Positions 47,500-58,690 of a stretch of 64,000 bases of DNA are shown here, one piece after another (position 1 is the first letter of the stretch; the number at the start of each line of letters is the position of its first letter). A model generated the notes under the pieces. That model was not told the DNA's origin. It saw only the letters and a program-made list of their open reading frames with translations, and searched no databases. Both the position numbers and the translations under genes were made by a program. The stretch comes from Lineus longissimus (lineage: Eukaryota; Nemertea; Pilidiophora; Heteronemertea; Lineidae): positions 17,424,501 to 17,488,500 of the forward strand of contig NC_088311.1 in the NCBI RefSeq assembly GCF_910592395.1, given 5' to 3'.

Positions 47500-50460
47500 G
47501 CATTTCCATGTTTGAATTGAAGCAAGAACACTCGATAGATGTCTCATTTTGTTGGACTCTTACTACTACTACTGAGACCCGAGACCCAAGGTCGTAGGAA
47601 CACCAGCTGGCAGCAGTGATGCATGCCCAAGTAGATCTGTTTTCGGCATTCTGGATAAGTTGAGGTGTTGTGAGGACGGTCCACTCTTTAATGTTATCCA
47701 TCAACGTTTTCCTTGGTCTCCCTCTCTTCCTCCCTCCAGCGACAGTGCCTTGCAAGATTGTCTTTGCAAGCGAGTCATGTCGGCATACATGTCCAAACCA
47801 GTTGAGCTTCCGTCTTTTCACGGTGGTCAGGAGTGTCTCGCGCGTTCCACATGTTGTCTCCATCTCTTGTCGAACTGACACATTGGTTCGTCGTTGTAGG
47901 TATGAGATCCCAAAAAGTAATTTCCGCAGGCACTTCACCTCAAGCGCTTGGATGCGACGCTCTGTCTCTGCGTTTGTCGTCCAGCTTTCACAGCCGTAGA
48001 GGAAGATGGAGACGGCGAGGGACCTGTAGAGTTTGACCTTTACTTGCAGGCTGATGTTCTTGCTCTGTAGAATGGGATGGAGTCTGGATATAATGCTGGT
48101 GTTGCTTGGGCGATTCTGACTTTTATCTCTTGAGTTGATGTACCGTCCCTGTTGAGGATGGACCATAGGTATTTGAAATGGTCCACACCTTCGAGGAGTT
48201 CGCTGCACATTGTTACTGCTGTCCTGGTGCCCTGTACTGCACTGTACTTTTGGGGGTGCTGACTTCCGGCATACCATAGGCGCCACTGCTTTTTTCGACC
48301 CGGGTAGAGAGATCTTGGTGTTCTCCTCCGCTGCCATCAGGTTGATGTCGTTTGCAAAGCGCAGGTTGCTGAGTGGTCTGCCTCCAATGGCAATTGATGA
48401 AAGTTTGTCAGCGCCTCTTGCATGATGGTTTCCAGGAATACGTTGAAGAGTACAGGGAAAGGAGACATCCTTGTCGGACTCCGACCGTCGTTCTGAAGAA
48501 GCCGCAGAGTTGGTTGTTCTGGAGGACTGCACTGGTTGCATTGTCATACAGTACTTTGATTATTTTGACCAGGAGTACAGCGATGTTGTAATCCCTCATG
48601 ACCTTCCAAAGGCCCTCGTACCATACGCGGTCGAAAGCCTTCTTGAAATCAATGAAGTTGTGATGTAGTGCCCTCTGGTGGTCCAGGTGTTTTTCAACTA
48701 ACAATCTGATTTTGAAGATTTGTTCAGTTGCGCTTCTTCCACTCCTGAAGTCGGCCTGTTCCTCTGATATTATCTCCTCGACCTTTGGTTTGAGTCTGTT
48801 GAAGATGATGCGTAACATGATCTTGCTGGAGTGGCTGATGAAACCTACGGTGCGGTAGTTTTGGCACAAGCGCAGGTTACCCTTCTTGGGTAGTGGGATG
48901 ATGAGGGATTGTGTCCATTCCTTCGGCCATTCCTTTTGTTCCCAAATCTTCTGGCAAAGTGTGGTCATGACCTTCACCATTGAAGTAAGGATGCAGCCGC
49001 TTTTATCTTCTATGACGGTTATCTTCTGCTGATGTGGCTTTAATAGTCAGTTTCTTCAGGGTGTCATAGGCTTTCTTGCTGTCGCATTTGGTTAGTCCTT
49101 CCTCAATGATGTCGCACTGCTTGGAAATCCTTGGCTTTCTTCATTTCATTTCTGACCGGATGGTGTTGTTGACAGTAGGCCTACGGTACTGTACTGCGGC
49201 CTCAGCATTCAGCTTCTTTTCCTTCTTTAGTTCTCTTCTTTTGTCACAGAGGTCTAGAATGTCATCTGGGAGTGAGCCAGGGTTTTTCCTTCTTCCTCGG
49301 TTTACCAAGCACCTTCGCTGCAGTTTCATGCAAGACTTCTTTGAATTCTTCCGTGAGGGTGTTGATATCGTTCTGGAGGAGATTCAAGGCTGCGAACTTG
49401 CCACTAATCTGTGCCTCAAAACTTGCAGCAACGGCTGGATCTTGCAATTTCCCGATGTCATAGCGGATCTGTGGGATCTTCTGCTCTTGTTGTCTTCTCA
49501 GCTTGAGCTTCAACGTGAGCAAGACCATGTCGTGGTCGCTGCCGACTGCGGCCCCTGGGAAGGTCCTTGTTTGAGCCATGTAGATGCTCGATTTAAAGCG
49601 CCGTGGGATGAGGATGAAGTCGATCTGGTTGTGCACTTTGCCGTTGGGTGAGTGCCATGTTGCGCGCCTCGATGGTTTGTGAGTATGGGGTGTGTTAGCG
49701 ATGGTGAGTTTCTGGCTGCATGCGAACTCAAGAAGTCTGTAGCCTCTGTCGTTCGTCTTCCCAAGACCGAAACGTCCCACAGTTCCAGCCCATTGGTCAA
49801 ATGCATCTGGTCCCACTTTGGCATTCCAGTCTCCCTGGATTATGAGGAAGTCTTTCCTATTCGTTCTCTGTATGGTGCTTCCTATTTCTTCGTAGAAGGT
49901 TTCAGTGTGCTCATCATCAAAGTCAGATGTTGAAGCGTAGACTTGGATGATGGCAATGTTAAAGGGACAATATAGGCAGCAGCTAGGCAGGCGAGGTAAA
50001 GTTACACAAAGCTACGCTTGTACAAGGGATATATTTAGTCAGTGCTAATTCTGACATGACCAAGTGCCCTTACTGTGTATACTAGTCACTGGAAGATGGC
50101 CAAATTAGCCGTTCTCCTCCTACCTATAGTCCCCCTTTGATGGGTCTGGCAGCAATGCGGATGGATATGATTCTGCTGCTAACTGGAGTGCAGCTGATAA
50201 TGGAGTTAATCCTATTTACATTCACTATGAAGGACACTCCATGGTGGTGTTTAGTGTAATCTCCGCTGTACCAGACTTTGTGTCCTTCGTCTGTGTCTTG
50301 CCAAATCCCATCCATCTTACTTCAGCTAGTCCTAAGATGTCCCACTCATAGCGGCCTAACTCATGGGTGAGTTCTTTGATCTTTCCTGTGGCGTAGAGCA
50401 TTTGGACATTCCACGTCCCAATTATTGTGCCGCTGATGTTCTGTTGTGCGCCAGAAGCTA
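47500..50460 (-). pseudogene. Non-LTR (LINE) retrotransposon with APE endonuclease and RT, decayed
   Basis: Read on the minus strand: an endonuclease start (IGTWNVQMLYATGKIKELTH, then WDILGLAEVRWMGFG) near 50430-50320; after a MITE insertion, NIAIIQVYASTSDFDDEHTE and the late endonuclease part (IDFILIPRRF, GSDHDMVLLTLKLKLR) down to about 49500. The reverse transcriptase runs 48980-48408 (EWTQSLIIPLPKKGNL, NYRTVGFISHSSKIMLRII, FIDFKKAFDRVW, GVRQGC). A C-terminal segment at 48000-47560 has YGCESWTTNAETERRIQALE and LNWFGHVCRHDSLAKTILQG. Several frameshifts separate the blocks, and the FADD-type active site is altered to FANDINL. The exact clade is not assigned. Confidence 0.85.
49959..50141 (-). 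mobile_element. TTAA-flanked MITE nested in the LINE
   Basis: It begins TTAAAGGGACAATATAGGCA and ends CCTATAGTCCCCCTTTGA, so the terminal repeats are inverted. It splits the LINE endonuclease frame between ARPI and NIAIIQVYA. The flanks are TTAA on one side and TTGA on the other, consistent with a duplicated TTAA target with one substitution, as made by piggyBac-type transposases. Confidence 0.85.
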
Positions 50461-50640
50461 ATTTATCGCCTCCGTCCTGGCGCACGCTGGCAGAAGGCGT
50501 GGTCCTTGTTTATCCAGGAACAGATCCGGCATGTTGATCTGCATTTGTGTTGTCATGGTGTATCTGTAGGATAATCTTGGATTCTGATTTTACACATGAC
50601 AGTTTCTCCCTGGAAGGTTTGGTCTGGCAATGGCAACATT

Positions 50641-50836
50641 TTTGACCAGTCACAGCAAAACCGGCCAGGTGCATGTCACACAGAAGATGAGCATGAAGGA
50701 CACCACGAGATAATGGAAGGAATTGGTGTACTCGGATTCCTAAATAGGTATAGAACAGTGAAACGCACAACCAGTCCGTCTCAACCTGTCAAGCTCGGAG
50801 CAACATGTGCCTGGTTTTGCTGTGACGTCTGGGTCA
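50641..50836 (+). mobile_element. MITE with GTGACCCGTCACAGCAAAAC ends, copy 1
   Basis: Left end gaccagtcacagcaaaaccg, right end tggttttgctgtgacgtctg; interior cacagaagatgagcatgaag shared with two other copies. Nothing coding. Confidence 0.75.
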
Positions 50837-51138
50837 CATTTACAGGTCATGTTGCTTGGCGCACCCCGGACTGCCATCCTCATAAATGACAAAATCCCAC
50901 ATCATAAGAAGAAATGTGAACAAAATAATGTAAATGTGAAATTTCATTTATTATTAGACTTGATCATTTGTATATCACATTGGTTAAGTATTGCATAATC
51001 AGCAGTTATCAAAGACGTTAAGAAAACAAGTAGAGATGACTATCCATTCAGTACAGACAACAGACATTATTCAACCTGTCCCTGGTTAGATCTTTTGGTC
51101 TTACTTTGCCGTCCCTAACCCTGGGACACCTGGCACTT

Positions 51139-51349
51139 TAAAGGGAGACTATTTAAAAGGCAGACGCCAGATAGGTCTGATAAACTTACATGCAGTTGCC
51201 AATCGGGGTCTCATCTATCTCACACTATATTGAAACTATTAACATTTACATGAGAAAGAGAATTATCACTGAATCAAACACAACCAGGCCCCTAATTGTG
51301 CATACTAGTCTACCAATTGGACCCCCAAGCTTCTGCCAAAAGTGACCTC
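51139..51349 (+). mobile_element. Older relative of the TTAA MITE family
   Basis: It begins TTTAAAGGGAGACTATTTAA, shares scattered blocks with the 26725 element (ggggtctcat, gcatactagtc) and ends in ggacccccaagcttctgcc. It is more diverged than its neighbour and abuts it head to tail. Confidence 0.55.
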
Positions 51350-51567
51350 AGGGACAATATAGGCAGCAGCTAGGCAGGCAAGATAAAGTTACACAAAGTC
51401 GCCAAAAGGGGTCTCTCACATCTCACAGTACGTTGAAAAAATTCACGCTTGTACGAGGAATATATTTAGTGCCGAATCTGACATGACCCAGGGCCCTCAC
51501 TGTGTATATTTGTCACCCGAAGATGGCCAAATTAGCCCCTCTGCTCCTGCCTATAGTCCCCCTTTAA
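51350..51567 (+). mobile_element. TTAA MITE family member
   Basis: It begins GGGACAATATAGGCAGCAGC and ends CTGCCTATAGTCCCCCTTTAA; only the 3' side keeps a clear TTAA. It is highly similar to the 26725 copy. Confidence 0.8.
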
Positions 51568-53981
51568 GCAATGCAATCAAAAGATGGCAGCAGTTTCTTG
51601 TAGTCCAATACAATAAACCTCGAGCTCACGTCAACTATATAAACTGGTCCTGTATCATATCAGCGGCTCCAGGCATCTGATCTGTCTGAGAAAGGAACAG
51701 GGGCACCGTAGTGTTCTATGTCTATTTCTCAAAATCCTTCATCAATTTCAAAGAAATTTCTCATAAATGGAGGTGTCCTCACCTGAACGTCATTAACTGC
51801 ACAAAAATGTGCAAGCTATTTAGGTGCTACTTGCATCCTGCAATGTCAGAAATAGTATGCATTCAATTTCTAAACCTCAACTTACCTGTACAAAACGGAT
51901 GGTCCTTAACTTGAGAATATTATGTCAACGGGGAGCAATCGTACTTTAGGAAATAGATCTTAACGGATTAAACGCACTCAATATGATTAACATCTAACCG
52001 CTTAAAAGGGGTGGGATTCTGCAAAAGAGATTCTATACACAACCTTTTGAGCTTCAATGCTGGAGTAAACAGAATATCAGAAAATAAACACACAGTATTG
52101 AGTAGTTGAGTATAGGTTATGCATCCAGAAGTATAAACCTGGAATACAGTTTGAGAAAAGGTTTTGTTCCAAGTTGAGTTGGCCGAGACTCCCTGCTGAT
52201 TTTCCTATGACAATGCACATAAAGCCACAGAATCTGCAGCCAACACAAGCTGGTAGTATAAACTTCACATTACAATTATCAAAAGCATTCGATTGCATAC
52301 AATGGGAGCACCTATTTATTAAATGTATATATTTCTAATTAAATTCAATGTATGAATATATTAATGCCTCTGCAAAACGGGACATTAAGTCCCACTGTCC
52401 CACATTTCCTATTCAGGCCATTTTCCTTTATGATATACAGTAGAACCTCTCTGCTGTCCTTAATAGTGAGGTGTCCTGACTAGAGAGGTCAAATTGAATG
52501 GAAACAAGCCAAAATCAGTGTCCTTGATACAGATATGTCAGCTTAATGAGGTTCCACTGTATCAAGATGGTGAGCAATCCAATGATACATTTAATTTACA
52601 TGGCATGTAAGGCAATTTAAAGCATTTTCTTTGACAGCCCATCTAATCTCTTCTAAAATGATAGCAATTTGTACAATACAAAACTTGATCAACAGCAGAG
52701 TTTATACACAAGTTTCACCTGTCTTTCCTCATATTTTGCTTCACCGGATCACATCCCAAAGAACCTGCATTTCCATTCCTTCGTTCATGTGTGACCCTTC
52801 GAAAAGCAACAAATGAATGCCTACAGATTCTGCCCTTTGAAAATGGACTTCTTTGTTCTTTAAAGAGTCAGTAGATCGCATTTAAAGTCAAAGTATGTTT
52901 GACACCAGCAAGATAAATTAAAACCAACCAAATTTCTGATGAAGCACTGCCACATGAAATGCAATGGGAATTTAAAATCGCCATTCCAGGGACAAACATC
53001 TTGGCATCAAAAAACATACTTCGGCCATGTCTGCGAAATGACGCACCTTTCCCCAACAGAGGTCATATGATGTAATATACCATATTGGGACGTCGTACCA
53101 TGTAAATATCAGCCTACATGGACCAGTGCAGGTTATTTTTTGCAGGGATGGCCAGCCGAACGTAAATGGACCCATAGTAGCCCTAGGTGACCTGAAAAAT
53201 CTGTTCAAAATTTTCTAGGTCTTTTTAGATTCTTACAGTGGTTACATTTTTTGAAGAGCGGTGCAGCTCTATCTACTTACTCTTTAAGTTCACACAGAAA
53301 TCATGGAATCATGAGATGTAAACCACGACACAGGAAATATGAAGTTCATATGAAGCAAACTCTGCCAAAGACTAATTATTAAAGCAATTGACCATCTGAC
53401 AATATGATACGAATACAATGTATTGTAATGATAATCATGAAAATAAATGCCAGCCACAAATATTGAGTACATTTTGTAATAACCTACACTACAAGTAAAT
53501 CATAGCACCAAATATGGTAGACATTGGACCTATGCTACAATTAGAACAATACACTTTTCTACCTTTTCACCGGGGTGAAACGTGGACCGAATCTTACAAT
53601 AACAATCATCCTAACACACTTTCAAACAAATCTCATTAAAAAAATGTCAGCACTTTTCTCAATTTTGCGCACTCTACATCATTTGGATACCTCAGGACTG
53701 TTCGAAGTTTTCAGAAAAGTTCATGAAAATCTCCAAAGACAATGCAAAAATAGCGCAAATAGATCAGAGTCTGACACAGCGCTGGAACTTTTTTCGAATT
53801 GGAAAATGCGTCAATGATTGCTAGGGATTTTCACAATGCATATGGAAGAGTCGGTTCCACTGTTTTCACCGGTTCACACCACGGTAGATGGGCACATCAA
53901 TTAAGAAAGGATTGCAATCTGTTCTTACTGCAATATGTACACAGTCAACTAAATCTGGGAAGATAATTAGGCCGACAGAAA
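51568..53981. other. Intergenic, no gene recognised
   Basis: Apart from pogo-like MITE copy 11 I see only AT-rich sequence, with short chance ORFs and no splice-supported exons. Confidence 0.5.
52436..52561 (+). mobile_element. Pogo-like MITE, copy 11, internal deletion
   Basis: Both ends are present (tacagtagaacctctctgct; gaggttccactgta) but about 50 bp of interior is missing. Confidence 0.8.
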
Positions 53982-54171
53982 TGTGACCCGTCACAGCAAA
54001 ACCAGGCGCATGTCGCACAGAAGATGAGCCTGAATGACACCAGGAGATATTGGAAGAAATTGATGTGCTCATATTTCACAAAAGGCAGACAATAGTGAAA
54101 TAAACTAACAGTCCGTCTCAACCTGCCTGGATCAGAGCGACATGCGCCTGCTTTTGCTGTGACGGGTCACA
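53982..54171 (+). mobile_element. MITE with GTGACCCGTCACAGCAAAAC ends, copy 2
   Basis: The best-preserved copy: tgtgacccgtcacagcaaaa at the left and ttttgctgtgacgggtcaca at the right, a perfect 20-bp inverted repeat. Confidence 0.85.
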
Positions 54172-54269
54172 AATGTCGACCGTCAGAGAAGTCAGTTTAC
54201 TCTTTTCAATATGCGCAGTCGATTTTCTGATGCTCCTATCATCACAGTAGATTTAGTTGTCCATGTACA

Positions 54270-55170
54270 ATCATGTTCAAAAGTTTATGGACACCAGTTT
54301 TTGCACATTTTCTCAAAAACGGCTAATCCTATTGAACCCAAATTTTCACCAATGGTGGAGAATCTTCTTGGCTATCGAATGACGTGATAGTTGATATCAG
54401 GACCAATTGCATAACAAAGTTATTTACATAATTTTGAGAGGGATCTTGTTTTTACTTTTTTGTTAATCAATTTTTCAAAACCAAATTAACCTACAGTATA
54501 TATTGCACATAGCTAAGACTTTCTGTGAAAAAAATTTGGATAAATCTCATTTCGGTTTTGAGATATATCGAAATATCAAAATTTTGATATTTTGATAATT
54601 TGATATTTTTGGGTTTTTTGCAACTGTATCATGGAGAAGTCATACCCAAATAATGATTGGCACCAATTTAGCACAGCTAGCAACTAATATTGCTGAGAAA
54701 AGGTGGATACTTGGTAGTATGAAAATTTTCATATTATAATTTCAAGATGTTCCTTTAGTTGAAAATCAGAAAAAAATCACCATTCATTCAGGGGACATGG
54801 GTACTACTAGGATATATCGAAAAATCAGAAAAATCTCAAAATTTTCAGAATCTCAAAATTTTGATATTTTGATATATCATGAAAAGTAAATGATATTTTC
54901 AAATACTTTCTTCACAGAAAGTCTTAGCATTGTTATCTGTATGATGCAAGATTTATACTTCGATTTAAAAAAAATCAACCAAAAAGTGAAAAATAGATGC
55001 CTCTCAAAATTATGTAATAACTTTGTTATGCAATTGGTCCTGATATCAACTATCACGTCATTCGATAGCCAGGAAGATTCTCCACCATTGGTGAATATTT
55101 GGGTTCAATAGGATTAGCCGTTTTTGAGAAAATGTGCAAAAACTGGTGTCCATAAACTTTCCGACAAGGG
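54270..55170. mobile_element. Fold-back element with about 330-bp inverted arms
   Basis: Left arm gttcaaaagtttatggacac and caatggtggagaatcttctt recur inverted at the right (aagattctccaccattggtg; ggtgtccataaactttccga). Similarity extends inward past ctaagactttctgtgaa into AT-rich aaaattttgatattttgata. The central loop is about 200 bp. The ttcaaaagttta end resembles Tc1-type termini. No transposase. Confidence 0.85.
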
Positions 55171-57219
55171 TGTACATCAGCATCCTGAAGCATCAGCACC
55201 ATATTTCAAGAGGGGTTTTTATCCAGGCAGGATATGCTATAAATGTCATTCCTTTATCAGAGGTTTAGGCCTGTAATAGGGAGAACTATGCCAACTGTCC
55301 ATGTCTAATTTTTATCGTAATAATTGCCCCGAGCCAACTACTCATACACTCAAATAACACAAGCAGAGAACGTTTTTGTACCTGCTATTCCACTCATTCA
55401 AATGACCCTCCAGTTCTCCAAACAATTTTATTCAAGACAATTTTAATTGGTCCACCAAATGTCAGTCTATGTACCTTTGAGTCATCTTATTTTGACTTTC
55501 ATGCAAAAGTTAGCATTTTCTGTGGGTCATTTGTGTGATGACCACAACACAAGGAAGGATACACCCTCCCGAAATGTGGTGCTGGTTCTCCAGGGTGATT
55601 AGACTTTACAGATCGCAATATCTTTTATTTACATTGTCCCTAGTAATTAATGATGAGCACACACAGACATGCAGAACACTGCCACTCATCAATGATGACC
55701 ACTTGGTCAAATCATGGAGGTATACCTCCATGGTCAAATTCAAGCTTGTTATCTATTCCAATCAGATAGCCCAATAATACCTAGAGTCACCAAATAGACA
55801 GATAATGCAATGCTGTAATAATCAAGGTTTCTTTGGCATTTTGGACTAGGTTCTGTTGGGAACATGAACAAAGGAATTTTCTTTGAAAATATGTTCACAT
55901 GCAACAATTTACCAACAGAATTTCAATACAAAAATACATTTGTCCCATAGTCTATAATGATGGCATGCGTAATATGGTAGAAACATTATTATGGTATAGT
56001 ATAATGAATATGTGCTTAAATAGTTCATATTGAGAGTCAATCACAAAAAATAGCAGAACATTTTGAATACAGTTTGCAGAAAGCAAATATGGCAACAGAC
56101 ATGCGTGACCCACCACAACAAAATGAGTCGCATGTCGCACAGAAGATGAGCCTTAAATGACACAAGGACATAATAGAAATTGATGTACTCAGATGTTACA
56201 AAAGGCAGACAACAGTGAAATGAACAACCAGTCCGTCTCAACCTGTCAAGCTTAGAGCGACATGCGACTTGTTTCGTCATGGCGGGTCACATGTTGTTGT
56301 TAATCTTACAAGAAAGATAATTGGGCTTCAAGTAAGCAACATTGCAAACTGCAGTAGCCTTCATTGCTCCACAAAATTTCTACGAGAAAAAAAGTTATGC
56401 TCTTCAGAAAATAAACATCTACTGCGAAAAAAACATGCAAAATATTGTGATATTGCGGAAACTAGCCCTCACCTTTATACAACTCTGTGCATATAGTGCA
56501 CACTTTTGACCTGCCATACAGTCTATAGATGGCGTTATATATATATAAGGCAAGCTTATATATTTTATATGATTTACGTCCAGTGTGCAGTACTAGAACT
56601 AAGAGACGTGACATACTGCAACATTCTTCAATAAAAAAGTAAGGGAATATTTTATCACAAAACAATTTGAAGACATCATTATGAAAAATTATTTCGATGA
56701 CTAACTCACAGACAAAGCACCACTATAAAACTTCAATTAAATATCAAATCAATACCCACGATACAAAAGTTTTTATTGGAATATTAAAGATACTCGGTTA
56801 TTTCACAAACACGTCCCATCTGACTGAAGACATCTATTCAAGTGGTCTGACCTACACTCGATATCCCGAGTATACACGATTTCTTGAGTATGCCATCCAA
56901 TTATGCATTTCATTTATACTCGATAAACCAGGTATACCCCATTTATCGAGTACGGCACCTGAAGATGCGATCCCAATATCACACAAGTATTTCAGTCACG
57001 TCACGGTGTCAAGTTGGAAATTTGAATGTATGTATTGCAAAAATGCCCCCCCCCCCAGTAAACTTTAAAACGTGGATATGTTGTTTTTTGTTATTATTCT
57101 ACTCATGTGCATATCAACAGCTTAGCATCTGCTGCTGCCAGAAAGTCATGAGGTCTTAAAATTGAGCTCTAAAAAACTCGCAAAGCCCCTGACTATCGGC
57201 TGCTATTTTGTTACTAGTA
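55171..57219. other. Intergenic, no gene recognised
   Basis: Contains one MITE (56104) and a stretch around 56850-56955 with repeated short inverted pieces of ctcgatatcccgagtata/tactcgataaaccaggtata type. A poly-C run lies near 57048. No coding evidence. Confidence 0.5.
56104..56290 (+). mobile_element. MITE with GTGACCCGTCACAGCAAAAC ends, copy 3
   Basis: Left gtgacccaccacaacaaaat, right tttcgtcatggcgggtcac; same interior with cacagaagatgagccttaaa. Confidence 0.8.
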
Positions 57220-57383
57220 TACAGTAGAAACTATCTATTAAGGACACCCTCGGGACTGACAAGTGCTGTCCTTAATAGAGAGGTGTCCTCATTAGAGAGG
57301 TCAAATTGAATGGAAGCACCTAATTTGGGACCAAAATCAGTGTCCTTAATAGAGAAGTGTCCGCTAAGGGAGATTCCACTGTA
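57220..57383 (+). mobile_element. Pogo-like MITE, copy 12
   Basis: Starts tacagtagaaactatctatt, ends gggagattccactgta. Intergenic. Confidence 0.85.
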
Positions 57384-58284
57384 TTTGGATATCAAGGAAG
57401 GCCAGATCTGTTGAAAGGCGTGCAAGAGCCTGGGTCCATTTTGTGTACATTTTGTCTGTTCCCCATGCACATGGGAATAAACATGGATGTAAAGATGGTT
57501 ATCTTTGTTAACAAATGACAACATTCTGATGTCACGCAGCATCTGCGTGCCTAACGCCACTCGACTGAGTGTTAGTTCAACAACGCTACACTTTGGGACG
57601 TCATAGTAATCAAATGATGTAGCCTAATTTTCATGGGCAGATCAGCGACGTTGACCTGACATATCATCACTGCTTTGCCGACTGTTCAAGAGGCCAATGG
57701 CAACTCAGCACGTCATCGTTAACATGCCAACAAACAATGAGAAAGAATGATTTTTCAGACACACCTATGACACAACAGGAATAACTGAGCAGATCTTTCA
57801 GTAAAATATATTTGAAAATTTGATCGCAAAATCTGACACAATGAGCTTGCAATGGAAGATCTAAAAGTAGGAAGATTTCTTTTGGGAGATTTCGTCGTTT
57901 TGAGTATTTGGTTTCTGAAGCAAAATTCTCTAAATACCGTTACATATATCTGCGGCAACTACTTTGAATAGCGATTATTGAGTGTTTCCCAAGAATTGAA
58001 ACTATGCCTCCATGCAGAATAAATTCCACACACCAGTACCAACATTTCAACAGATCACGATATATTTCATAGGGTTCTTAGGTACCATTTAAAGGCCCAT
58101 TTAAAATCACTCTCTGGTTGCAACTTGTTGGTAGACCAACAAATGTAGTTTTTTTCAAAAACTTATCAGGAAGACAAAAATCTTCCCAATGCACATGTTC
58201 AGATAGCCGTACTCTCCAGCTCGACATTCTAACTCAAAATATTTCTTGCCGATGACGGCACTCCAGCACCATCTATCAAGATAC

Positions 58285-58464
58285 TACAGTAGAACCTCTC
58301 TATTGCGGACACCCTCAGGACTGACAAGTGCTCTCCTTAATAGAGAGGTGTCCTGATTAGAGAGGTCAAATTGAATGGAAACAACCAATTTGGGACCAAA
58401 AATAGTGTCCTTAACAGAGAGATTGTCCTTAATAGAGAGGTGTCCGTAGCCGAGGTTCCACTGT
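58285..58464 (+). mobile_element. Pogo-like MITE, copy 13
   Basis: Starts tacagtagaacctctctatt, ends cgaggttccactgt. It lies about 230 bp beyond the stop codon of the Dab-like gene, perhaps within its 3' UTR. Confidence 0.85.
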
Positions 58465-58690
58465 CTATGTAAAAACACTTGGCATTTGTGTGTCTACCAA
58501 TAAGCTACATGGACTTTTAGTTGCAAATTGCAAACAATAACAGAGATGGCTCCACAGAGCAGTCTATCACACATCCAGGAAAGCCAAAGAGATATCCATG
58601 GTATGAAGTTGTTAGGGAGTAGAACTTGAACAGTTTCCAAGGAAGAACGTCCCTCAAAGGCAGAATCTTCTCGTCTCGACTTGGGAGAAT

